Positions 8,096 to 16,056 of a DNA stretch of 64,000 nucleotides are shown here, one piece after another. The stretch comes from Spirilliplanes yamanashiensis (lineage in GTDB: Bacteria; Actinomycetota; Actinomycetes; Mycobacteriales; Micromonosporaceae): the NCBI RefSeq assembly GCF_016863475.1, contig NZ_BOOY01000008.1, positions 1 to 64,000 on the forward strand, written 5' to 3'. Numbering within the stretch: position 1 is the first letter of the stretch; the number at the start of each line of letters is the position of its first letter. Below the pieces are notes generated by a model. The model was not told the origin of the DNA. It made no database searches and saw only the letters and a list, made by a program, of their open reading frames with translations. Both the position numbers and the translations under genes were made by a program.

Positions 8096-8168
8096 GGTTT
8101 CGGGGGGAGGGTGCCTCCCGGAGCCCGTCAGGCTTGATGTCTCCGGGAGTCACCCTCCCCCCGAAACC
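8096..8168 (+). repeat. REP-like hairpin element, copy 1
   Basis: A 28-bp stem with one mismatch (8096-8123 with 8141-8168) closes a 17-base loop at 8124-8140. The outer arm contains GGTTTCGGGGGGAGGGTG and its complement. The loop is the exact reverse complement of the loop in copy 2. The element starts 20 bases after the fliI stop, so it may also end fliI transcription. Confidence 0.8.
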
Positions 8169-8300
8169 TGACCCGGTCACGGCCCGCGGATCGGTCACCC
8201 TCCAGATCCGCCACCACGACTACGGCGCCAGCGCGACGTGCAGCCGATGCGCGGCCCTCTGTCCCGAGAGCGACCTAATCGCGGGCGGTGACCAGGTCGG

Positions 8301-8371
8301 GGTTCCGGGGGAGGGTGACTCACGGAGACATCAAGCCTGACGGGCTCCGTGAGGCACCCTCCCCCGGACCC
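8301..8371 (-). repeat. REP-like hairpin element, copy 2 (inverted)
   Basis: The left arm 8301-8327 pairs with 8345-8371, with two mismatches, around a 17-base loop at 8328-8344. Its core (GGAG, loop, CTCC) is the inverse complement of copy 1, while the outer arms differ at compensating positions. That pattern fits selection for hairpin structure. Confidence 0.8.
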
Positions 8372-8394
8372 CCCCACCGCAACCACAGGAATGG

Positions 8395-8415
8395 CCGCAA
8401 CCGCGCGGCACCCGA
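8395..8415 (+). promoter_or_regulatory. Perfect TcrA-box-like direct repeat upstream of fliJ
   Basis: GCAACCG (8397-8403), CGCG, GCACCCG (8408-8414). This fits the full 21-bp consensus nnGCA(A/C)CCG-N4-GCA(A/C)CCGn that I recall for the response regulator TcrA of A. missouriensis. It lies in the fliI-fliJ gap, 192 bases before fliJ. I found no FliA-type -35/-10 pair between it and fliJ. Apart from this site and the two hairpins, I see nothing else in 8077-8605. Confidence 0.5.
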
Positions 8416-8605
8416 GCGCATAACCCGGAAGCCACCGCGAGACCGGAGATTGGTGCAGGAGCCGGACGCCATCCGGCCGCACTCCCGGAACGCCCGGCGA
8501 CGGATCGCCCACGGCACCGGACAGCCCGCTCGCCCTGGCCGCAGCAACGGATCTGCACCCGGACAGGCACCCTCGTCGCACCACGCCCCGAGGAGGCTTC
8601 CCTCC

Positions 8606-9109
8606 GTGAATCGCCGTTTCAAGCTCGGACCGGTCCTGCGTGCCCGTCAGGCGCAGGAAGACCTGTCCCGCAGTGCCGTCATCCAGGCCCGGGTCGAGGC
8701 CGAGTCCGCCGCCGCTCTCGTGAAGCGCCGGCAGCTCGAGCTCGTCGGCGGGGACGCCCCCAACGAGGGCACCGCCCGCGCCATGGTCGCGTCCATGGTG
8801 GCGCGGCAGTCGCTCGCCGCCGGCCTGTTCGCGGCCGCCCGGCTCGCCGACGAGGCCACCGACGTCATCGAGGTGCGGCAGGCCGAGCTGGCCGAGGCCG
8901 CCAAGCGGCGCCGCGCCGTCGAGCTGCTCGCGGAGCGGCACGCCGCCACCGTCAAGGCGCACGAGCTGGCGTCCGACCAGCGTGAGATCGACGAGCTGGC
9001 CGTCACCATGAAGGCGCGGAACGCCGCCCGTGGCCTCGACGGCACCAGCGAGCGCCGCGCGCACACCATGCGGCACGGGCACGCGCGGCCGGCGGGTGAC
9101 ACGGCGTGA
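8606..9109 (+). CDS. fliJ: Flagellar export protein FliJ
   Basis: FliJ is the coiled-coil stalk that links the FliI hexamer to FlhA. The 167-aa product starts FKLGPVLRARQAQED, the typical FliJ opening, and is almost wholly a charged Ala/Glu/Arg coiled coil to about residue 145. A short basic tail with several His follows. The GTG at 8606 is supported by AGGAGG at 8591-8596. The next gene starts with an overlapping GTGA. Sequence identity in this family is low, so helix pattern and position carry the call. Confidence 0.85.
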   Translation: MNRRFKLGPVLRARQAQEDLSRSAVIQARVEAESAAALVKRRQLELVGGDAPNEGTARAMVASMVARQSLAAGLFAAARLADEATDVIEVRQAELAEAAKRRRAVELLAERHAATVKAHELASDQREIDELAVTMKARNAARGLDGTSERRAHTMRHGHARPAGDTA

Positions 9110-10107
9110 CCCTCGGCGTCGCCGGGGTGATGTCCCGGATCCAGGAACTGCAGACCCAGCTGGGCGCGGCCCCGGCCACCACCGCCACCACCGCCACGAG
9201 CGCCACGTCGGCCACGTCGGCGGCCAAGGCCACCAGCGGCACCAGCTTCGCCGCCGCCCTCTCCGCCGCCACGGGCAGCACCGGCACCACGAAGTCCGTC
9301 ACCGGTGACGCCGTGGTCGACGCCGCCAAGAAGTACCTGGGTGTGCCCTATGTGTTCGGTTCCGCCAACCCGGACAAGGGACTGGACTGCTCGGGCCTTC
9401 TCCAGCAGGCGTTCGGGGACGTGGGCGTTAAGCTGCCGCGTATCTCGTCCGAACAGGCCAGGGTGGGGACGAAGGTCGACAGCCTCGCCGAGGCCAAGCC
9501 CGGCGACATCCTCGCGTTCAACCGCCCCGTCGACCACGTGGCGATCTACCTCGGCAACAACAAGATGATCGCGGCGCCGCACAGCGGCGAGGTCGTCAAG
9601 ATCCAGAAGGTGTACGAGACGCCGTCGGCGATCCGCCGCGTCGTCCCGGACGCCGCTGCCGCCCCGGTGGCCGTGCCGGCGCTGCGGCCGGCCGCGCTCG
9701 GCGCCGCGGGCAGCAACACGGTGTCCGGTGTGAAGTACGCGGACCTGTTCAACGCGGCCGGCGCCAAGTACGGCGTCTCGCCGAAGCTGCTCGCCGCCGT
9801 CGCGAAGGTCGAGTCGGGCTACAACCCGAACGCCGTCAGCAAGGCCGGCGCGCAGGGCCTCATGCAGATCATGCCGTCGACGGCCAAGGGCCTGGGCGTG
9901 CGCGACGCGTTCGACCCGGCGCAGGCCGTGAACGGGGCGGCGAAGCTGCTCGCGAGCAACATCAAGGAGTTCAAGTCGGTGCCGCTGGCCCTCGCCGCGT
10001 ACAACGCGGGCGGCGGCGCGGTGAAGAAGTACGGCGGCATCCCGCCGTTCGCGGAGACGCAGGCGTACGTGCCCAAGGTCCAGGCGGCCCTCAAGGCCCT
10101 CGGTTAA
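9106..10107 (+). CDS. NlpC/P60 endopeptidase fused to a lytic transglycosylase, probable FlgJ substitute
   Basis: This 333-aa enzyme should open peptidoglycan for the rod. A Thr/Ala-rich linker (residues 15-60) precedes an NlpC/P60 domain (about 66-165). That domain holds the catalytic Cys in LDCSGLLQQAF and the His in PVDHVAIYLG. A soluble lytic transglycosylase domain (about 205-330) has the catalytic Glu in KVESGYNPNAVS, then GLMQIMPSTA and AYNAGGGAVKKYG. No signal peptide is visible, so export through the flagellar gate is likely, as for FlgJ. It overlaps fliJ by 4 bases and precedes fliK. A fusion of two wall-cutting activities at this position is unusual. Confidence 0.88.
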   Translation: MTLGVAGVMSRIQELQTQLGAAPATTATTATSATSATSAAKATSGTSFAAALSAATGSTGTTKSVTGDAVVDAAKKYLGVPYVFGSANPDKGLDCSGLLQQAFGDVGVKLPRISSEQARVGTKVDSLAEAKPGDILAFNRPVDHVAIYLGNNKMIAAPHSGEVVKIQKVYETPSAIRRVVPDAAAAPVAVPALRPAALGAAGSNTVSGVKYADLFNAAGAKYGVSPKLLAAVAKVESGYNPNAVSKAGAQGLMQIMPSTAKGLGVRDAFDPAQAVNGAAKLLASNIKEFKSVPLALAAYNAGGGAVKKYGGIPPFAETQAYVPKVQAALKALG

Positions 10108-10122
10108 GGAGTGGTGCCCCGG

Positions 10123-11607
10123 ATGGCGACCCCGAACATCGTGACGACGCAGTCCGCACCGGCCCGCGCCACCGGCACCGACGGCACCCGCCGGTCGGCC
10201 GGGCAGCGCGGCGGCACGGACTTCAGCGAGGCGATGTCGGCCGCGCTGGACAAGCGCCCCACCGAGCGCCCGACCGAGCGCCCCACCGAGCGCCCGACGG
10301 AGCGGGCCACGGAGCGCCCCACCGAGCGGCGCGACGACCGCAACCAGCGGGCGGACCGCAAGGACCGCCCCGACCGCCCCGAGCGCCACGAGCGGGCCGA
10401 GCGCCCCGACCGCCCCGACCGCCGAGACCGGGCCGACCGCGCCGACCGGGCCGAGCGCGCTGACCGCCCGCACCGCAACGAGCGCGCGGAACACCGCCGC
10501 GCCACCACCGTGGACGACGCCGCCGCGACTACCGAGACTTCTGAGGCCACCGAGACGGCCGAGGCCACGGAGGAGACCGCGACGGCCACGACCGCCACCG
10601 CGACCCCACCGGCCACTGTGGCCCCGGTCGTCGTGCCGGCCGCCCTCGCGTCGGCCCAGCCCACGCAGCCCGCCGAGACGACGGCACCGGAAACCGACGC
10701 CACCGCGACGGTCCCGGCGGCCACCCCGGCCACCCAGACCCAGGCCGCAGCGACGGCCACGGCCACGGCACCGGCCACCGCACCGACCCCGGCCGCCACC
10801 GAGACGGCCGCGGCCGCCGAGACCCCGGCGACGCCGGGCGCGCAGGCCGGCGCGGAGGCCCCCACGGCCGCCACCACAACCACCACGACCGCAACCCCGG
10901 ACCAGGGGGCCGCCGACCCCGGCGCCGACCAGTCCACGCCGCGCCAGCCGGCCCCGGCCGCCGCCACGCCGGCGACGGCCGCCGCCGAGGCGCCCACCAC
11001 CGACCCGGCCGCGGCGCCCGCGGCACCGCAGGCCACCACCACCGCCACCGCCGCCACACCGGCACCCGGCGTCCCGCAGGTCGCCCCGGCCGCGCCCGCG
11101 GCGCCCGCCGCCCCGGTGGCACCGGCCGCGCCGGTCGCCGCCGGCACCCCGGCCGCGCCGCTGCCCGCGGCCGCGCAGGTGGCGACCCGGATCGTGCCGT
11201 TGAAGCTGGACGCCGACGGCGTGCACCGGCTCACCGTCCACCTGCACCCGGCGGACCTCGGCGGCGTGCAGATCGTGGCCGAGATCCGCAACGGCGACAT
11301 CTCCGTGCAGCTGGCCGGCGCGACCGAGGCGGGCCGGGAGGCGCTGAAGCAGTCGCTCGGCGACCTGAAGCGCGAACTTCAGCAGGCCGGCTTCGGCAAC
11401 TGCAACCTCGACCTCAAGCAGGGCTCGCCCCAGCAGGAGCAGGCCCGCCAGCAGTTCGCGTCCCTCGGCAACGGCGGCGGCGACAACGGCACGCGCGGCG
11501 GCTCACGCACCGGCGCCGGCGTGCCGAACGGGAACCAGAACGCCCAAGGACAGGCCGAGACGCGGGTGCGCCCCGGCGACACCACCCGCCTCGACCTCAC
11601 CGTCTGA
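10123..11607 (+). CDS. fliK: Flagellar hook-length control protein FliK
   Basis: FliK measures hook length and switches export from hook to filament proteins. The roughly 494-aa product has an unusual charged repeat tract at about residues 46-125, with TERP and DRADRAE-like units. A long Ala/Thr/Pro-rich linker follows to about residue 350. A conserved C-terminal hook-length domain then reads RIVPLKLDADGVHRLTVHL, HPADLGGVQI and LKRELQQAGF. The disordered N-terminal part fits the molecular-ruler model. AAGGAG precedes both GTG 10111/10114 and ATG 10123; I use the ATG. It is followed by flgD. Confidence 0.88.
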   Translation: MATPNIVTTQSAPARATGTDGTRRSAGQRGGTDFSEAMSAALDKRPTERPTERPTERPTERATERPTERRDDRNQRADRKDRPDRPERHERAERPDRPDRRDRADRADRAERADRPHRNERAEHRRATTVDDAAATTETSEATETAEATEETATATTATATPPATVAPVVVPAALASAQPTQPAETTAPETDATATVPAATPATQTQAAATATATAPATAPTPAATETAAAAETPATPGAQAGAEAPTAATTTTTTATPDQGAADPGADQSTPRQPAPAAATPATAAAEAPTTDPAAAPAAPQATTTATAATPAPGVPQVAPAAPAAPAAPVAPAAPVAAGTPAAPLPAAAQVATRIVPLKLDADGVHRLTVHLHPADLGGVQIVAEIRNGDISVQLAGATEAGREALKQSLGDLKRELQQAGFGNCNLDLKQGSPQQEQARQQFASLGNGGGDNGTRGGSRTGAGVPNGNQNAQGQAETRVRPGDTTRLDLTV

Positions 11608-11624
11608 ACCGGAAGGACAGCCTC

Positions 11625-12071
11625 ATGGCCAACGACATCTCGGGTTTCGTCACACCCAGCAGTGGCAACGTGTCCGGCGCGTCCATGTACACCGGTACCA
11701 CCACGGGCGTCACGAAGAAGTCAGATCTGTCCGACAAGGACACGTTCCTGAAGCTGCTCGTCGCGCAGCTCAAGTACCAGGACCCCAGCAACCCGGCCGA
11801 CTCCACCCAGTTCCTGGCGCAGACCGCGCAGTTCACGCAGGTGGAGAAGCTGGCGGAGCTCGCCAAGAGCCAGGCCAGCATGCTGCAGGCCCAGCAGTCG
11901 CTCTCGGCCAGCAACCTAGTCGGCCGCACAATCTCTTATACCGACGCGGCGGGTGCCGAACAGACGGGCGTCGTCACGAAGGCGACGCTCGGAGGAAGCG
12001 AACCGACCCTCACGGTCGGCAACACGGACGTGCCGCTCTCCTCGGTCAAGGATGTCCGACAGAGCTCCTGA
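11625..12071 (+). CDS. flgD: Flagellar hook assembly cap protein FlgD
   Basis: FlgD is the scaffold cap on which FlgE hook subunits polymerise. The 148-aa product has the diagnostic region near residues 35-65 (DTFLKLLVAQLKYQDPSNP, then STQFLAQTAQFTQVEKL). A short C-terminal domain follows; it lacks the extra immunoglobulin-like part of longer FlgD proteins. The ATG has GGAAGGA upstream at 11610-11616. It lies between fliK and flgE, as in most flagellar loci. Confidence 0.93.
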   Translation: MANDISGFVTPSSGNVSGASMYTGTTTGVTKKSDLSDKDTFLKLLVAQLKYQDPSNPADSTQFLAQTAQFTQVEKLAELAKSQASMLQAQQSLSASNLVGRTISYTDAAGAEQTGVVTKATLGGSEPTLTVGNTDVPLSSVKDVRQSS

Positions 12072-12110
12072 TCAGTCTCCCGGCTCCCGACCCAGAAAAG
12101 AGATCAGTAC

Positions 12111-13274
12111 ATGCTCCGTTCGATGTTCTCCGGCATCTCCGGTCTGCGCGCCCACCAGCAGATGATGGATGTCACCGGCAACAACATCGCGAACGTCAAC
12201 ACCACCGGCTTCAAGTCGAGCACGGTCACGTTCCAGGACACGCTGTCGCAGATGGTGCGCGCGGCCGGCTCGCCGCAGGGCGAGGTCGGCGGCACGAACC
12301 CGGCGCAGATCGGCCTCGGCGTGCGGCTCGGCACCGTCGGCACCAACTTCGGCCAGGGCGCCGCGCAGAACACCGGCAAGAGCACCGACCTGCTGATCCA
12401 GGGCGACGGCTTCTTCATGGTCCGCTCCGGCGGCGAGCAGCTGTTCACCCGCTCGGGCGCCTTCGACTGGGACAACAACGGCAACCTGGTCAACGCGAAC
12501 GGCAACATGGTGCAGGGCTGGCTGGCCGACGCCGACGGCAACCTGAACACCGCCGCCGTCCCGGGCAAGATCACGCTGCCGCTGGGCCAGACGATCGCCC
12601 CGCAGGTCACCACGAACATGAAGATGATCGGCAACCTCCAGGTCGACGCCCCGACGGGCACGGTCAAGGAGGTCCAGACCACCGCGTTCGACGCGACCGG
12701 CCGGGAGAACCCGGTCACCCTGACCTTCACCAAGCAGGCCGACGGCACCTGGAACGTGGGCGACGGCACGAACACCGGCAACCTGGCGTTCGGCGTCGAC
12801 GGCCGGCCCACCGCCGGCACGCTGACCCTGGGCGGCGTCACGGTCGACGTGGCCGCGATGACGCACTACAGCGGCGTCAGCGCCCCGTCGGTCAACACCC
12901 GCGACGGCTCGGCCGCCGGCACGCTGAACGCGTACAGCTTCACCGAGACCGGCGAGATCGTCGGCGTCTTCTCCAACGGCCTCACCCAGGTGATGGGCCA
13001 GGTCGCCATGGCGAACTTCAACAACGTCAGCGGCCTGGAGAAGGTCGGCAACTCGATGTACCGGATGACCGTCAACTCCGGCCTGCCGCAGGTCGGCCCG
13101 GCCGGCACCAACGGCCTGGGCTACATGTCGGGCGGCCAGCTGGAGATGTCGAACGTCGACCTGGCGCAGGAGTTCACCAACCTGGTCATCGCGCAGCGCG
13201 GCTTCCAGGCCAACTCGCGCGTCATCACCAGCTCGGACGAGATCCTGCAGGACCTGGTCAACATCAAGCGCTAG
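12111..13274 (+). CDS. flgE: Flagellar hook protein FlgE
   Basis: FlgE builds the hook, the universal joint outside the cell. The 387-aa product has the rod/hook N terminus near residues 1-35 (MLRSMFSGISGLRAHQQMMD, then GNNIANVNTTGFKS). The hook core contains GDGFFMVRSGGEQLFTR and a FlgE D2-like domain in the middle. The C-terminal motif is NLVIAQRGFQANSRVI. A terminator follows 19 bases after the TAG stop, so it ends the fliJ-flgE group. Confidence 0.95.
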   Translation: MLRSMFSGISGLRAHQQMMDVTGNNIANVNTTGFKSSTVTFQDTLSQMVRAAGSPQGEVGGTNPAQIGLGVRLGTVGTNFGQGAAQNTGKSTDLLIQGDGFFMVRSGGEQLFTRSGAFDWDNNGNLVNANGNMVQGWLADADGNLNTAAVPGKITLPLGQTIAPQVTTNMKMIGNLQVDAPTGTVKEVQTTAFDATGRENPVTLTFTKQADGTWNVGDGTNTGNLAFGVDGRPTAGTLTLGGVTVDVAAMTHYSGVSAPSVNTRDGSAAGTLNAYSFTETGEIVGVFSNGLTQVMGQVAMANFNNVSGLEKVGNSMYRMTVNSGLPQVGPAGTNGLGYMSGGQLEMSNVDLAQEFTNLVIAQRGFQANSRVITSSDEILQDLVNIKR

Positions 13275-13292
13275 CACCTGCACCAGCACGCG

Positions 13293-13321
13293 AGAGGGGC
13301 CCGCCGCCGGCGGGTCCCTCT
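13293..13321 (+). terminator. Hairpin terminator after flgE
   Basis: AGAGGGGCCCGCC at the left pairs with the GC-rich GGCGGGTCCCTCT on the right, with one G-U pair, a tight loop and a short TTC tail. It lies 19 bases after the flgE stop and before the flbD promoter candidate. Confidence 0.7.
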
Positions 13322-13338
13322 TCGTGTGTGCGCTCGTC

Positions 13339-13356
13339 CGGTTGCGGTGCGGTGGC
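13339..13356 (-). promoter_or_regulatory. TcrA-box-like direct repeat upstream of flbD
   Basis: Read on the - strand this is GCCACCG, CACC, GCAACCG. It fits GCA(A/C)CCG-N4-GCA(A/C)CCG with one mismatch. It ends 25 bases before the promoter-like CTCA at 13382, a reasonable activator position. Confidence 0.45.
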
Positions 13357-13381
13357 AATGCCTCCGACCAGCCATTTCGGC

Positions 13382-13410
13382 CTCAGCGGACCGGGCCAGG
13401 CGTCGAAGGA
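13382..13410 (+). promoter_or_regulatory. FliA-type promoter candidate for flbD-motA-motB and downstream
   Basis: CTCA (13382-13385), 16 bases, GTCGAA (13402-13407). One mismatch to the recalled consensus. It lies 56 bases before the flbD start and after the flgE terminator, so it is the natural promoter for the run from flbD to at least flhB. Confidence 0.55.
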
Positions 13411-13465
13411 CAAGTGACGGGGCCACGGAGGGTCCCACACGAACACAAGCCAAGGACGGTCAGTC

Positions 13466-13759
13466 GTGATCCTCGTAACCCGCCTCAACGGAGCCGTCTT
13501 CGGCCTCAATCCCGACCTGGTCGAGCGCGTGGACTGCACGCCCGACACGGTCGTGACGCTGGTCGACGGCACCAAGTACATCATCGCCGAGTCCGTGCCC
13601 GAGTTCATCGAGCACGTCCGGCACTACCGCGCCTCGCTGATCGCCCAGGCGAGCCGCATGGAGACCGAGCAGCTCGCCCCGGCCTCCGCCAAGACGACCG
13701 ACGACCTGGACGACGCGGCCCCGGCCAACGTTCTCCCGCTGCACCGTAAGGAGCGCTGA
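13466..13759 (+). CDS. flbD: FlbD-family flagellar protein
   Basis: This 97-aa protein has the small FlbD domain found between flgE and motA in many Gram-positive and spirochaete loci. It is distinct from the Caulobacter regulator of the same name. The opening MILVTRLNGAVFGLNPDLVE and the strand LVDGTKYIIAESVPEFIEHV match the family. The last 35 residues are a disordered extension. The family function is not settled. The GTG at 13466 has AAGGA about ten bases upstream. motA follows after two bases. Confidence 0.85.
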   Translation: MILVTRLNGAVFGLNPDLVERVDCTPDTVVTLVDGTKYIIAESVPEFIEHVRHYRASLIAQASRMETEQLAPASAKTTDDLDDAAPANVLPLHRKER

Positions 13760-13761
13760 GC

Positions 13762-14541
13762 ATGGACATCGCTGCCCTTGTCGGCATTGTCGTCACCTTC
13801 ATCATCGTGTTCGTCGTGCAGGCGCTCGAGGGCGGCCACGCCGGCTCGATCATCCTGTTCCCGGCCATGCTGCTGGTGTTCGGCGGCGCCCTCGGCGCGG
13901 CGATGGCCGGCGGCATCCTGAAGGACACCCTCGGCATCGGCGGCCAGCTCAAGAAGGCGCTGCTGCCCAAGGTGACGCCCCCGACGAAGCTGGTCGACGA
14001 CGTCGTGAAGCTCGCCGAGCGCGCCCGCCGCGAGGGCCTGCTGGCCCTGGAGGACGCGATCAAGACGGTCGACCACGCCTTCCTGAAGCGGGGCCTGCAG
14101 CTGGCGATCGACGGCACGGACCCGGAGGAGCTGCACGACATCCTCCACGCCGAGATCGCGGCCAAGAAGAAGGCCGACAAGGCCGGCATGAAGATCTTCG
14201 AGAACATGGGCGGCTACGCCCCGACGATCGGCATCATCGGCACCGTCATGGGCCTCGTGCACGTGCTCGAGAACCTCGACAAGCCGGAGACGCTCGGCCA
14301 CGCCATCGCCGCGGCGTTCGTCGCGACGCTGTGGGGCGTGCTCAGCGCCAACGTGCTGTTCCTCCCGCTCGCCGCCCGCCTCGGCCGGCTGTCCGGCATC
14401 GAGGTGGAGGAGATGGAGCTGGCGATCGAGGGTGTGCTCGCCATCCAGTCCGGCGCCAACCCGCGACTGGTGGCCCAGAAGCTCCGCAGCCTGCTGCCGC
14501 CGGACGAGGCGGCGAAGGCCGAGACGAAGAAGGCGGCCTGA
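13762..14541 (+). CDS. motA: Flagellar motor stator protein MotA
   Basis: MotA forms the ion-conducting stator with MotB and pushes on FliG. The 259-aa product has four membrane segments: about residues 3-20, 30-48, 150-170 and 185-205. The cytoplasmic loop between the second and third carries the charged residues (AERARREGLLALEDAI) that act on FliG. Signatures such as GGYAPTIGIIGTVMGLVHVL and AFVATLWGVLSANVLFLPLA are present. AAGGAG precedes the ATG, and motB follows after five bases. Confidence 0.95.
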   Translation: MDIAALVGIVVTFIIVFVVQALEGGHAGSIILFPAMLLVFGGALGAAMAGGILKDTLGIGGQLKKALLPKVTPPTKLVDDVVKLAERARREGLLALEDAIKTVDHAFLKRGLQLAIDGTDPEELHDILHAEIAAKKKADKAGMKIFENMGGYAPTIGIIGTVMGLVHVLENLDKPETLGHAIAAAFVATLWGVLSANVLFLPLAARLGRLSGIEVEEMELAIEGVLAIQSGANPRLVAQKLRSLLPPDEAAKAETKKAA

Positions 14542-14546
14542 TCTAG

Positions 14547-15512
14547 ATGAGCGCTGCGAAGAGCGGTTCCCCCCGCAAGCGGAAGGGGGGCCACGAGGAG
14601 CACGAGGAACACGTCAACCACGAGCGCTGGCTGGTGTCGTACGCCGACATGCTGACCCTGCTCTTCGTGCTCTTCGTGGTGCTGTTCTCGATGAGCAACG
14701 TCGACAAGCAGAAGTTCGCCGAGCTGGCCGCCGGCCTGTCCGCGGGCTTCGGCGCGCAGAGCGCCGCGTTCGCCGGTCAGACGTCGTCGCTCGACGGCGC
14801 CGGCCAGAGCACGAACGTCGTGCCGATCGACCCGGGCACCAACCCGGGCCTGGGCGGCAAGGGCGACGCGAAGACGAAGGAGCAGAAGGAGCAGGACGAG
14901 GCGGTCCAGCGGGCCGTCGCCGCCGAGAAGCGCGCCGAGGCCTCGGCCGACGCGCAGGCCGCCGTCAAGGAGGCCGAGAACCTGAAGAAGATCCAGGAGC
15001 AGATCACCGCGGCGCTCAAGAAGAAGGGCCTGCAGGACAACGTCAAGTTCACGATCGACGAGCGCGGCCTGGTGGTCACCGTCGTGACGAACGAGATCGT
15101 GTTCGAGGGCAACCGGGCGGAGCTGCGCCAGGGCGGCGTGGCGATCCTGAACGCCATCGACGCCACGCTCAAGGGCCTGCCGAACAACCTGCAGATCGAC
15201 GGCCACACCAACCAGCTCAACGTGAAGACGACGTTCTACCCGAGCGGCTGGGAGCTGTCGACGGCCCGCGCCTCGTCGGTCGTCCGGCACCTGGCGGCGC
15301 ACGGCATCTCGCCGCTGCGGATGACGGCGTCCGGCTACTCGGACACCCGTCCGCTGATCGACCCGAAGGACCCGCGCTCGGTGACCATGAACCGCCGCGT
15401 GGACATCGTCGTGCTGTCGAGCCTGCCGGCCGACCAGCGCGTCCTGCTGCCGGCCGCCGCGGGCACGAAGAACGTCACCGCGGCTGCCGATACGACTACC
15501 GCACACGACTGA
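14547..15512 (+). CDS. motB: Flagellar motor stator protein MotB
   Basis: MotB anchors the stator to peptidoglycan and carries the ion-binding Asp. The 321-aa product has a basic N terminus and one membrane segment at about residues 30-52. In that segment the motif WLVSYADMLTLLFVLFVVL contains the essential Asp. A long charged plug/linker region (about 60-165) and a C-terminal OmpA-like domain with IDGHTN and GYSDTRPL follow. A start with no strong ribosome site, five bases after motA, suggests coupling. The segment does not by itself tell proton from sodium drive. Confidence 0.95.
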   Translation: MSAAKSGSPRKRKGGHEEHEEHVNHERWLVSYADMLTLLFVLFVVLFSMSNVDKQKFAELAAGLSAGFGAQSAAFAGQTSSLDGAGQSTNVVPIDPGTNPGLGGKGDAKTKEQKEQDEAVQRAVAAEKRAEASADAQAAVKEAENLKKIQEQITAALKKKGLQDNVKFTIDERGLVVTVVTNEIVFEGNRAELRQGGVAILNAIDATLKGLPNNLQIDGHTNQLNVKTTFYPSGWELSTARASSVVRHLAAHGISPLRMTASGYSDTRPLIDPKDPRSVTMNRRVDIVVLSSLPADQRVLLPAAAGTKNVTAAADTTTAHD

Positions 15513-15542
15513 CACACCGAGCCGACCAGGAGGGGGATTCCG

Positions 15543-16007
15543 ATGGCTGAGAACGAGGCGGCGGAGGCCGCACCGAAGAAGAAGTCCAAGCTGCTGCTCG
15601 TCATCATCATCGCGGTGGTCGCCCTCGGTGGCGCGGGCGCCGGCGCGTACATGATGCTCAAGCCGTCCGAGGACGCCGCCGCGACGGCGGAGGCCGAGAA
15701 GGCCGAGCCCGGCGAGGTCGTGAAGGTCGAGGCCGTCACGATCAACCTGGCCGACGGCCACTACCTGAAGATGGCGTTCGCCCTGCAGGCCACCGCCGAC
15801 GCCGCCGAGGCGCCGGACCCCAGCAAGGCGCTGGACGTCGCGATCAGCACCTACACGGACAAGCCGATCGCCGAGCTGTCCACGGCCAAGGGCCGCGACA
15901 CCGCCAAGAAGGAGTTCCTCGAGAAGATCGAGGCGGCGTACATGAATAAGGAGACCAAGACCTCGTCGGTCATGGACGTCTACCTCACCACGTTCGTCAC
16001 GCAGTGA
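15543..16007 (+). CDS. fliL: Flagellar basal body-associated protein FliL
   Basis: FliL is a single-pass membrane protein that surrounds the stator and improves torque under load. The 154-aa product has a Lys-rich cytoplasmic start, a membrane segment at about residues 16-38 and an external domain. Motifs such as VTINLADGHYLKMAFALQ and DVYLTTFVTQ end the protein, as in other FliL. AGGAGGGGG precedes the ATG. It lies between motB and fliM as usual. Confidence 0.92.
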   Translation: MAENEAAEAAPKKKSKLLLVIIIAVVALGGAGAGAYMMLKPSEDAAATAEAEKAEPGEVVKVEAVTINLADGHYLKMAFALQATADAAEAPDPSKALDVAISTYTDKPIAELSTAKGRDTAKKEFLEKIEAAYMNKETKTSSVMDVYLTTFVTQ

Positions 16008-16056
16008 TCTTCCGTCCCGGGCTCAGGAGGCCGCGGACGGTGCCGATGGGCACTTT

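Noticed and set aside
8134-8340. A 68-codon frame between the two hairpin elements
   Set aside because: It is built largely from the repeat arms and has no ribosome site.
10240-10500. Possible CRISPR or iteron array from the repeated GAGCGCCC units
   Set aside because: The units are codon-level repeats (Thr-Glu-Arg-Pro and similar) inside fliK, with no spacer structure.
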